Assembly: GCF_019649055.1 (NCBI RefSeq)
Contig: NW_026570492.1
Location: 64,001 to 79,182 of the forward strand
DNA: 15,182 bases
Direction: 5' to 3'
Source of the DNA: Paramacrobiotus metropolitanus
Lineage: Eukaryota > Tardigrada > Eutardigrada > Parachela > Macrobiotidae
Shown here: positions 8,280 to 15,182 of the stretch, one piece after another
Layout: the number at the start of each line of letters is the position of its first letter
How positions within the stretch are numbered: the stretch's first letter is position 1
Notes under the pieces: generated by a model
What the model was told of the DNA's origin: nothing
Databases searched by the model: none
The model's input: only the letters and a program-made list of their open reading frames with translations
Program-made: the position numbers and the translations under genes

Positions 8280-9683
8280 GCCACAGGGGAAATTTCCTCG
8301 AACTTTTCCGCCGGTTCGATTGTCCATCCCCAAAAAACTTTCGTGTGAGACAGCCACATGCTGCCCCAGGAATGTCAGTATCGTCCCATCCTGAAAGGAC
8401 AAGCCACCAGGATTGTCTTTGATAACTGGTTTCTCACCTCCAGGATCACAACCAGCAGGTGTTTTAGTACCTTCAAGAACGCAGACACGAGCTCTGCGGA
8501 CCCACGAAAGGTATCGTATACACCGTCAAGAACCATCCCACGTTGCTGGTTTCCTTCAATCAGACTGCCGTACCTCCCACGACTTCTCTTCCTAAACCAG
8601 TCTCTCCCCATCGGAAAAACAGTACTCTATTTCCTCCCGACGATACAGGTCTCGCGTTGGCCGCGCACCTCCAGTACATTGAAGACTACTTTGCCTATAT
8701 GGAACTGGACATAGCGCGCCACCTTTCGACACTCCAATGCCAGCCGATTACCAGACAGTCCGGCAGCTGGAACTCGTTAGCTTAACCTCGCCCCTGAATG
8801 CGGCGCACTTTCTCGGGTACCCGCATTGCTTCGCCGCTGTTGTCCGTGACTTTCACGCCAGCAACTACCAGTGTGCTCCCGTCAACGTCTCCATTTTTGC
8901 TGTTCCCGGGCATTGTGTCCCCCAACCTCGTTTTTGCATCCAGGCCGGAACCACCCCATGCTTCGTACGGTCGATTATGATGGTATGTTGATTCGTCCAG
9001 CGGTAGATTGCTACCACCCATACGATGTGGTCATCATTGACGGTCTCCCGTATCGCTACCAGGATGGAGACTGGACGCTCGTGAATCCCAGTTTCCATGC
9101 ATCTGTCCAGGCCTATGCCCATCGCATAGAACCACTTGAAGATAATACACAGGAACTTCTCCGTGGTTCTCTGCGTGAGGATCCACTGCGGTTCCTTGAC
9201 CTTACGGCCGGAATAAGTGGTATGAGGATGGTGAACGGACTGAGTAATTTTACTCGCCTTATCACCCCCACCACTGTGCGCCAGGACCTGGAATCACTCA
9301 GTCTACTTAACTGTGTGACTTCCATGGCCTTTCTTCTTGTTGTTTTCATGATCCTTTGCTGTGTTTGCGTCCGTTTCAATCGTAGCATATGTTTTTTTTT
9401 CCATTACCTTTTTCAGTGTCTCGGGTTTCATGGACGGATGCGATGCTGCACACCTTCCCGGACTGTGCGACCTATTCCGGAACCCACTGTGGTCGACCAG
9501 CCCAATTACGTGGACGAGGAAGAGCTTTCGGAAACGTGCCCAGATCCTCCAAATATATCGGCAGCGGCTCCCCCACCATTACAGCCGCGACCGCAAGTGA
9601 ACACCACATGCCAATTCAATGGCTCGGGTTACATTTGCAGGACGGACCGCCACTTATTACCAGGCGATGCGTCTTGTTCTTGA
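8280..9683 (+). pseudogene. Virus-type envelope glycoprotein, C-terminal part with membrane anchor, frameshifted
   Basis: Coding signal passes between all three plus frames. Parts are 8468-about 8740 (second frame, with an amphipathic helix LQYIEDYFAYMELDIARHL followed by Cys), 8737-8900 (first frame), 8900-8980 (second frame) and 8960-9683 (third frame). The third-frame part has a beta-rich ectodomain end, an N-glycosylation site (NFT), a membrane segment at about 9315-9371 (MAFLLVVFMILCCVCV), then a Cys-rich juxtamembrane stretch and a Pro/Glu-rich cytoplasmic tail. This order is that of a class III-like fusion glycoprotein such as those of chuviruses or chuvirus-derived env genes in BEL/Pao elements. 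At least three frameshifts and a TAG at 8465 make it a relic. No pol gene or LTR is recognisable next to it. The upstream limit of 8280 is approximate. Confidence 0.5.
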
Positions 9684-9774
9684 GAAGTGGCTGGCCATGC
9701 GGCTTTACACATCCGCAATACACGCAGCACAGCTGCTGTTTGCGTCACTGCTGTCGAGATCCGATACAAGGTAA
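9601..9774 (+). other. Open helical segment beyond the glycoprotein tail
   Basis: In the first frame 57 codons are open between a TGA (9598-9600) and a TAA (9772-9774). The segment codes for an Ala/Leu/Arg-rich, helix-forming stretch. It is bounded by an acceptor-like ACATTTGCAG at 9640 and a donor-like CAAG|GTAATA at 9770, so it may be an exon (9641-9770). It could also be the original end of the glycoprotein after one more frameshift. Too short for the usual open-frame lists. Confidence 0.2.
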
Positions 9775-10523
9775 TATAAGTCAGTCTCGCAATCAGTTTC
9801 GTCCGCGCAGTCGTTTAATTAGTTCAAGTTCGATAACTATACCGTTTGTAAGCATTTTCTTTCTTTTCGCGGCCTTCTGGCATAACGTGAGCACTTCTAA
9901 GTGATTCATTAATTTTTACCGTTTGCTTGGCACATTATAGTTAACTTTACTCCAACTGAAAGATTTATTCGATCTGCAAAGATTATTCTAGACTAAGAGT
10001 AACGCGCGGCTTTCAAGTAAGAAATCTTCGTTTTTACGTTACCACAAAGTCGACGGGAACCAAAGGATCGCTTCGGCAGTTGGAGTTGAACAAAAGAGCG
10101 CGTGTAAGCGACATGGTGAACGGTTGTTCAATGGAATTACATCCATTTTAGTACGGTAGAAAGTTGGACTGCTCCTCCACTTCTCTGTCGAATACTGCAG
10201 TCCTCTCCACCAGCTCATCCAGACCACAAAAACAATTTCTTAAATAAACCATAGCACGCCTCAAATATCGTTCCTGGTTCAAGTTGTTAAAAAAAAACAG
10301 TTTTCAGGCCCGATTTTTTGCAGAAGTTTATTATTATACTTTGGGAGTGCTGCACTGGAACCATGCAATTGTTATCCGTTTGATTTAATGCTGCTCCGCT
10401 TGTCACACAAATAGAACGTATTTTGTAGCATCGCCTCCAACAATCCCAAAGTTGTGTCTTCGCAGTAGCGTTTTAATTTCACTTAACTGTAAATAATTAT
10501 TGAATTGTTTTCGTGACTATAGC
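9775..10523. other. Stretch without a supported gene
   Basis: A minus-strand frame at 10039-10227 (62 residues) has no recognisable features. The rest is AT-rich with short A runs near 10290. No repeat or RNA gene was seen. Confidence 0.3.
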
Positions 10524-10739
10524 ATGGATCGATTCCTAATTACCGATGATAACTTTAGCGTGGCGTTCACGTCGACGTATTGTGAACATTACCGGCGCTT
10601 CGTCCTGGATGAATACCTCATTCATGCCCCACACAGTAATGAGCCATCAACTATAAGTGCAGCACCTGTCATGCCGAGTATCAAACGCTCAAGTACATCC
10701 ATTAATTTTACATACTTTTTTGAATTACTATTTCATTGA
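10524..10739 (+). CDS. Small open frame, 71 residues, unknown
   Basis: An ATG at 10524 opens a 71-residue frame of protein-like composition: an N-terminal half with alternating acidic, aromatic and basic residues, then a Ser/Pro/Thr-rich half and a hydrophobic end. An acceptor-like GACTATAG immediately precedes the ATG and another (TTGATTTAG) follows the stop, so the frame may be part of a larger spliced gene. No family is recognised. Confidence 0.3.
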   Translation: MDRFLITDDNFSVAFTSTYCEHYRRFVLDEYLIHAPHSNEPSTISAAPVMPSIKRSSTSINFTYFFELLFH

Positions 10740-10997
10740 TTTAGATTAGTAAAGCTTTTACTGTCTGTGAGTATGGAATGTCCTTAAACACCGTTGGCTA
10801 TTCCTTCCTCGATAACAGCGGTCGTGAATAAAGAACAATAAAGCTGATACTTTGGCCGACGTTAGAAAAATGTGTTGTAGCGTAAAGTAATATTGATAGA
10901 AGAGAGTACGTATAGTTTCACATATTACCATGAGGTTACTACCTGCTTGATTTATGGTGTCGGCGCTTCCTGAGCTGCGCTTGCTTTTGCATTTCAT

Positions 10998-11953
10998 TTA
11001 CGGACTTTTGTATATCTGGTACCGGTGGGTATATAAGTTGAATGTAGTCGGGTTAAGCAATGAGTGTAAAACGGGATGGGCAAAAGGGTGAGCCTAACTT
11101 CCTCGCAATTCCTGCTTATCGGTTATGCCGTTGTGGTGTACTTACAGAAGCAGTGAGGCATCCCGTTGACTTTAATAATGGGAAGTTCATCAGCAAACTA
11201 ATACGTACAACGTAGATAACGATCGAATGAATACATAGCGAGGACGATCTTATCGTTATCATGCCGACATTGCGCTTCTTTATGAAAAAGGTCCGGTCGT
11301 TAGGGAATATCGAAATGCATAAACAATCGACAGAACCATTATATACACATTAGCCCTTAGTTCACTGTTCAACAATTTTCGCGGAAGTCATTTCTGGGCT
11401 TCCAGACCACAAAATGCAGAGCAACCGAGGCGACGGTGTCGGAACTAGACCAAACAGAGTAAACTTCCTCACCCAAATGAAACATTGTAGACAAACTGGT
11501 CACGTATGTACTTTACGTACGGTTGCGTACTTTCGGGTCACGATTGTGTGCTGTAAAGTTGTTGTAAAACAGTCCAACCATACGCATAAACTGCTCGCTA
11601 TTCAAAACGCTAACTGGCTTCCATTCTCTGGCGTTGTAGAATGAGGTCAATTCAGTTAGCGCTTACTCCGTTCCCCGGGCCAGCTTCACCAGTCGCATAA
11701 TATATTAAAAAATTACACGTTTTCATGGACAGAACAATGAAGACACCGAGCGAACCAAGCGGCAAGCACTACCACATCTGAGTGCCTGCGAAAAATTGTC
11801 ACTGGGGACAGCTGCCTAGGACGGCACCTGGCTAGTGGCAGACAAGTTGGCCTTCCGTCGCAAGTTCCGTGTCTCCCTCTTTGACTCTACACCGTGACGT
11901 CCTTGTGCATTCCAACCTTCCGGGCCCAACTTTATTGCAAGTTTAAGTAAAGT
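10998..11953. other. Stretch without a supported gene
   Basis: One plus frame at 11414-11644 (76 residues) lacks recognisable motifs. A GC-richer patch at about 11800-11940 leads into the start of the signal-peptide frame at 11954 and could be its promoter and leader, but no clear TATA box is placed correctly. Confidence 0.3.
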
Positions 11954-12145
11954 ATGAGGTCGATTTGTATTCGACAACAGCTATTTCTTTTAGCCCTCAC
12001 GCTTTGCAGTAGCATCAAGTTTGGTTCCATAGGCCAAGTCATTGTGGATTTACTCACCATCATTTACAACAAAACCGTTCTTTCGGTGGTCTTTTCTCAA
12101 CATATCAATGGTGAACTTGATTTGCAATTATGCCGCCGAACTTGA
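11954..12145 (+). CDS. Secreted-protein N-terminus, 63 residues in this frame
   Basis: The ATG at 11954 follows AAAGT (purine at -3). The first 20 or so residues form a textbook secretion signal: two Arg in the n-region, then the hydrophobic core LFLLALTLC, then small residues Ser-Ser at a likely cleavage point. After it come a second hydrophobic stretch, an N-glycosylation site (NKT at 39-41) and a short end at TGA. The next frame (12130-12375) overlaps the end in another phase and ends on an AATAAA. The two may therefore be one secreted protein of about 140 residues broken by a frameshift, or two exons whose junction I could not find. No family is recognised. Confidence 0.4.
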   Translation: MRSICIRQQLFLLALTLCSSIKFGSIGQVIVDLLTIIYNKTVLSVVFSQHINGELDLQLCRRT

Positions 12146-12375
12146 ATTTTCGTTCGCTTGCAACTGTTTATTCATTCCACAAACCAGGCATCAGACTTGG
12201 TAAGGCAGTTGGAACGCTGATTGGCAACGAGGTTTGTACGAAAAACATATTACAACAAGGATTGTATATGGTAGGCACTAGGCAGTTACAGAGAGTAAGG
12301 AGAGTTACAGAAGACAAAGTCACGTTCCAAGCACTAAAAACCCCCAAAACCGTCTTGGGGAAAACACAAGACTAA
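12130..12375 (+). CDS. Basic C-terminal frame, 81 residues, unknown
   Basis: From its own ATG the frame codes for 81 residues, rich in Lys, Arg, Gln and Thr, with no domain known to me. It is closed upstream by a TGA in the same frame 18 bases before the ATG. The TAA stop overlaps AATAAA (12374-12379), as in the 1441-1986 gene, which supports it as the true 3' end of a transcribed gene. Its likely partner is the signal-peptide frame just upstream. A donor-like TTG|GTAAGG at about 12198 could split it, but no good acceptor follows. Confidence 0.35.
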   Translation: MPPNLNFRSLATVYSFHKPGIRLGKAVGTLIGNEVCTKNILQQGLYMVGTRQLQRVRRVTEDKVTFQALKTPKTVLGKTQD

Positions 12376-12379
12376 TAAA
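12374..12379 (+). promoter_or_regulatory. Polyadenylation signal overlapping the stop codon
   Basis: AATAAA overlaps the TAA of the 12130-12375 frame. It faces the minus-strand AATAAA at 12408-12403, the expected layout of two convergent genes. Confidence 0.35.
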
Positions 12380-12402
12380 CGGAAATGAAGTTCAGGAGAA
12401 AT

Positions 12403-12408
12403 TTTATT
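12403..12408 (-). promoter_or_regulatory. Polyadenylation signal of the minus-strand unit
   Basis: TTTATT on the plus strand reads AATAAA on the minus strand, about 45 bases beyond the end of the last minus-strand frame (12454). It is consistent with the 3' end of the unit at 12454-13740. Confidence 0.35.
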
Positions 12409-12453
12409 TAACTGAAGGTAATTAATCGTATCATTCCTGGATCCGATCGAAGT

Positions 12454-13740
12454 TTACCAAGGCGATGACTTGGTGTGTCTGCATGTCTTCTTCTGTACTT
12501 GTTGATGATGCACTGGAAGAAAAGGCGTTCTTTCTCTTTTTGCTGCAGTGTTGATTGAATTTCTTGGTAGTAGAACGATCTGTATGCGCGCTGTTTGAGG
12601 TTTACCATTTATCTCGGATACTTCAGAACATGCTCGACATGGCGTATTTCTAGTGACTGAGTTCGGTCTGGTGGTTAATGCCACATGAACATTTAAATCC
12701 ATGCTGATTTTGTTGTACTGGTAGATTGTCCATATGGTATAACAGATGTACCTTTCTGTTGAATAATCGAGTTTTATTTCGATGACGTTATGTTCACGAT
12801 GAATCTCAAAGAGCGGTTCACCTAACAAACGAGGCTCTTGCCGTTCCATTTTCTTGCCAAGTGTTGCTGCAAAAGATGGGATCCGTATCGGTAATATCGG
12901 CAACGATAAGTAAATAGTAGTGGTTGGTTGGCTGAGCAGTTAAGGGAAATCGAAGTGGGTCCATAGTTTTAACAAGTGATAGGTCGTAATTTGTAAGTTC
13001 AAGGAAAAGGCTGCAATATGAACTGACTGTGGATCCAAACTGCTGAGTAACTAAGAGCAAAAAAAATCCACCAGTGCACTTGGGTCAGCAGAAATAATCG
13101 TGCAAAAATTGTCGAATCTCGGTTGATAGAACATCAACGAGGTAATGCATAGCCAACCCGTTCACCCATGTTTTTCTGCGGTGAGAGCTGGTATATCCGC
13201 AACTGCATACATACCTGTTATTACACTTATGAACTGGTAAGTTGTCCGTAGCGATGAAAACATAAACTTTTGAGTTGCGAATAGGTAAAGAGATCTCTAA
13301 GAATTCGTTTCCAGACGGGAACTGGGTGACGGGAAATGCCGTCAAAGAAGAATGTAATGATTGCTCCTTGCCGGTATTCCCGGTGATTAGAAGATGTTCA
13401 TAAATTTAACGAGATGCTCAATTGGTGTTACTGCCGTGGGAAGATGCATGAAATGCGTCAGTCAGTAGATGCCCATTTTATCTGTGGTTTGTATACAAAC
13501 GCAGGCCAACGCGACTGAAAGTGATACAAGAAGTGATGCAGAAGCGGCGGTAGAGCTTGTGCTATGGCGTATGAAGGCCCATTGAAGGGCGATGTGAAGA
13601 AATCGCAGAGTGAAGTCATCGACGTCGTAACATCTGCTTAGCAAAGAAATATGGCGTAAGCCATTTACATCGAGGTTCTTCAATACTTCTTTTAAGGAAA
13701 CAGCGACTTTATTATCCCTTTGTGCCGTCTTTTAAGATGA
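12454..13740 (-). pseudogene. Minus-strand gene or gene remnant in several frames, unknown
   Basis: Four protein-like frames succeed one another on the minus strand: 13683-13462 (open upstream to about 13730, with a helix-rich block LKEVLKNLDVNGLRHISLLS and FTLRFLHIALQWAFIRHS), 13345-13085 (open upstream to about 13410, containing a GNTGK string), 13060-12818, and 12903-12454 (a beta-rich middle and a basic end). A good acceptor with CTGAC branch sites precedes about 13417, a GTATGT donor lies at 13214 and a T-run plus CTTAG acceptor at 13051. The phases of the last pair do not join the flanking frames, so simple splicing does not restore one frame and decay is likely. The first block loosely recalls F-box-like or ichnovirus rep-type helices, but I would not assign it. 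An AATAAA lies beyond the end. Confidence 0.35.
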
Positions 13741-13796
13741 TGAAGGAATAATATTGTCACAACTTCGCGCTCTCTTTAGTAATTTTAATGACCCTA

Positions 13797-14280
13797 AATG
13801 TGATCTTTTTACGAACAGCAAAAATTTAAGTCACTGTCTTAGCAATATTTTTTGTAATAATAATTGGCATTTATGTCGCTTTATTTGCGATCTTTATTAA
13901 TTGACTTATAAAATGTCGCTTTGTAATACAAAGCGACATTTTATATAAGTTTGTATACGATCTTTTTGTTAAATGTTATGTCGCTTTCGCAATCTTTTTT
14001 AAAAAGCGAGGAATGTCACTGTTGCGATCTTTTGAAACGTTATGTCGTGTTTGTGGTCTTCTAAATAATTGTCTCTTCGGAAATGTCGCTTCGTGCGATC
14101 TTTTCTTTGCGGGATTAACCGTTAGCTGTCGCTTTATGCGATGTTTTCTTTGCGAAAAAAATTATTAGATGTCGATTTATGCGATCTTTCTTGCCGGAAA
14201 AAAACCGTTAGCTGTCACTATATCCGATCTTTTCATTTGCTTAAAGAAAAAAATGTCGTATTTCATCGATCCTTTTAATT
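13797..14280 (+). repeat. Degenerate tandem repeat array, period about 43 bases
   Basis: About eleven units share TGTCGCTTTATGCGATCTTT followed by a T/C-rich and then A-rich part ending near CCGTTAGC. Unit starts (TGTC) are at 13874, 13914, 13979, 14014, 14043, 14084, 14127, 14170, 14213 and 14254, with weaker ones at the left end. Spacing is 43, 43, 43 and 41 bases in the right half and irregular (29-65) in the left half, so the right half is younger or better kept. No open frame runs through it. It lies just upstream of the minus-strand unit that starts near 13730 and could serve as an upstream binding-site cluster, or be a plain minisatellite. Confidence 0.75.
13907..13945. repeat. Perfect 39-base palindrome inside the array
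   Basis: Arms of 19 bases (left TATAAAATGTCGCTTTGTA, 13907-13925; right 13927-13945) are separated by one base. One repeat core is thus present in both orientations, back to back. Such a near-loopless inverted repeat can form a cruciform or bind a dimeric protein. Confidence 0.85.
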
Positions 14281-14906
14281 CAGTCTTAATTTAGTTTAAT
14301 ACCGACACCTGCTGGCCGCAGCTGGCGTCAATGCAGCAAACCCGACGAAGTGAATGCACGACAGTGTATGACGGACCGAATCTACAAAGGAGACGTCATG
14401 TTCGGCCTAGTGGCTGCTAAGGGAGTGAGCAGTAAGGCTTATGTTGCAAAACTAAGGAGTCCATAAACCAAACGGTCAGAAATATAATCCGGAATCCGTG
14501 TAATAAAATTTGAGTAGAGGAGGAGATCTCATTGTCATCAACTCCGACGGATTCGCAGGATTGTTTACCGGGCGCTCGTTTTCTCTGTGGTAAGTGTAAA
14601 ACTCCATAAAGAACAGATACGACGGAAAAGAATACACCATTAGAATTCAATGAACACAGAACCTCCAACACTTCGCCTATTTCGGGTATCCAACAGCAGA
14701 ATATCCGCAATTCGCCTGGCAAACACAGTCATAAAAATTTGTCCATACAACTCCATTTTTCGTATTTCGGCTTGCCCATTTATTACATTTTTCCTCAGTA
14801 CTCTTTCGAAGGAAATGTAGATCAATATTGACCGTGTATAAAAAAATCGCCTAAAAAATTGTTTTAATCTGACGCCCATCGACGTCAGCGGGATCATTAA
14901 TATCTT
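14281..14906. other. Stretch without a supported gene
   Basis: Minus-strand frames at 14417-14722 and 14640-15050 cover this part, but the second is built largely from the transposon at 14907-15033 and the first has no recognisable motif. This stretch may include the unrecognised start of the LTR whose end lies at the window edge. Confidence 0.3.
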
Positions 14907-15033
14907 CAGGCCCGTCTTTAGCTTTTTGGAAGGGGGGTGCGCAAAACCTCGCGCCAGCTGAGCCAGTTGGGAAATGGCCGAAAATTTCAGGAAAAACTTA
15001 GAAAAGTGGCCGGCCCCCTTAAAGACGGGCCTG
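14907..15033. mobile_element. hAT-like MITE, 127 bases
   Basis: The ends are perfect 14-base terminal inverted repeats, CAGGCCCGTCTTTA and its complement. CAGG...CCTG ends are typical of hAT-superfamily and related DNA transposons. The flanks are AATATCTT on the left and CCTATCTG on the right, sharing TATCT in register, consistent with a worn 8-base target duplication. The inside is non-coding with a G run near the left end. It would need a transposase from elsewhere to move. Confidence 0.6.
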
Positions 15034-15062
15034 CCTATCTGCATGTGCATGCCGGCTCGCCG

Positions 15063-15182
15063 CTATAAAAGAGCGGCCGGTTCGGAGTGTCAGTGTCGAG
15101 ATAAAGTCTGCTATTTCCTCGTTCCTTATATACCAGTAATAGATGGACGCTGGCTGCTGCCCCAAATACTGGTAGCAGAGCT
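15063..15182 (+). repeat. Promoter and end of a probable second LTR, with initiator-Met primer-binding site
   Basis: CTATAAAAG at 15063-15071 is a strong TATA box. About 100 bases on, TGGTAGCAGAG at 15169-15179 matches the complement of the 3' end of animal initiator-Met tRNA (CTCTGCTACCA), the primer used by Copia-type and some other LTR elements. A promoter followed by such a site is the U3-R-U5 and primer-binding layout of a 5' LTR. The element body would lie beyond the window. The LTR start is not identified, and the MITE at 14907 may have inserted into its U3. Confidence 0.45.

Noticed and set aside
9389-9904. Plus-strand 171-residue frame overlapping the glycoprotein tail
   Set aside because: It overlaps the membrane anchor and tail in another frame, is Ser/Arg/His-rich without domain character, and has no start support.
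13051-13214. Intron joining two minus-strand frames
   Set aside because: Donor and acceptor strings are good, but the phases of the flanking frames do not match at either candidate acceptor.
13797-14280. CRISPR-like array
   Set aside because: Repeats are degenerate, the spacing is not repeat plus unique spacer, the inter-core parts are themselves repeated, and the surroundings are eukaryotic.
14640-15050. Minus-strand 136-residue open frame
   Set aside because: Its N-terminal third is a translation of the MITE at 14907-15033, so it is not a gene.
1-15182. Bacterial or phage origin, operons, tRNA or rRNA genes
   Set aside because: No ribosome-binding-site-led gene series, low coding density, clear eukaryotic intron and polyadenylation signals; no cloverleaf or rRNA sequence noticed.

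Overview
The window looks like eukaryotic nuclear DNA, most likely from an arthropod or another invertebrate. There is no dense run of long open frames. One short gene has a textbook 69-base intron (GTGAGT donor, CTAAC branch site, pyrimidine-rich TCAG acceptor). AATAAA signals overlap stop codons. Pieces of LTR retrotransposons, an envelope glycoprotein and a small DNA transposon are scattered through it. The species cannot be named from the sequence. Integrated DNA-virus segments, as in parasitoid wasps, have a similar gene-poor look, but nothing here proves that.

Layout: bases 1-1300 hold only weak small frames. At 1441-1986 lies the best cellular-type gene, two exons coding for 158 residues of unknown function. 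At 2421-2726 there is a probable 5' LTR, followed by a tRNA primer-binding site and a short gag-like start that decays by 3134. At 3504-4260 (minus strand) lies the middle part of a virus-type envelope glycoprotein. The C-terminal part of such a glycoprotein, with its membrane anchor, lies at about 8280-9683 on the plus strand, broken by frameshifts. The two parts are arranged as they would be if one env gene had been cut by inversion of the roughly 4.7 kb between them. Inside that interval are a decayed P-loop ATPase fragment (5383-5781) and a cysteine-rich minus-strand frame (6455-6834).

From 9.8 to 11.9 kb there is little beyond one small frame at 10524. At 11954 a frame opens with a clear secretion signal and is followed by a second frame ending at 12375 on an AATAAA. 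A minus-strand gene or gene remnant (13740 to about 12403) converges on it, with its own AATAAA 24 bases away. Directly behind the 5' end of that minus-strand unit is a roughly 480-base array of degenerate repeats with a 43-base period, containing a perfect 39-base palindrome. The window closes with a 127-base hAT-like MITE, a TATA box, and a primer-binding site matching animal initiator-Met tRNA, so another LTR element appears to begin at the right edge.

No working pathway or operon can be read here. The overall picture is a repeat-rich region where a few small genes sit among decayed selfish elements. All family calls are from memory of family patterns, without a database search.
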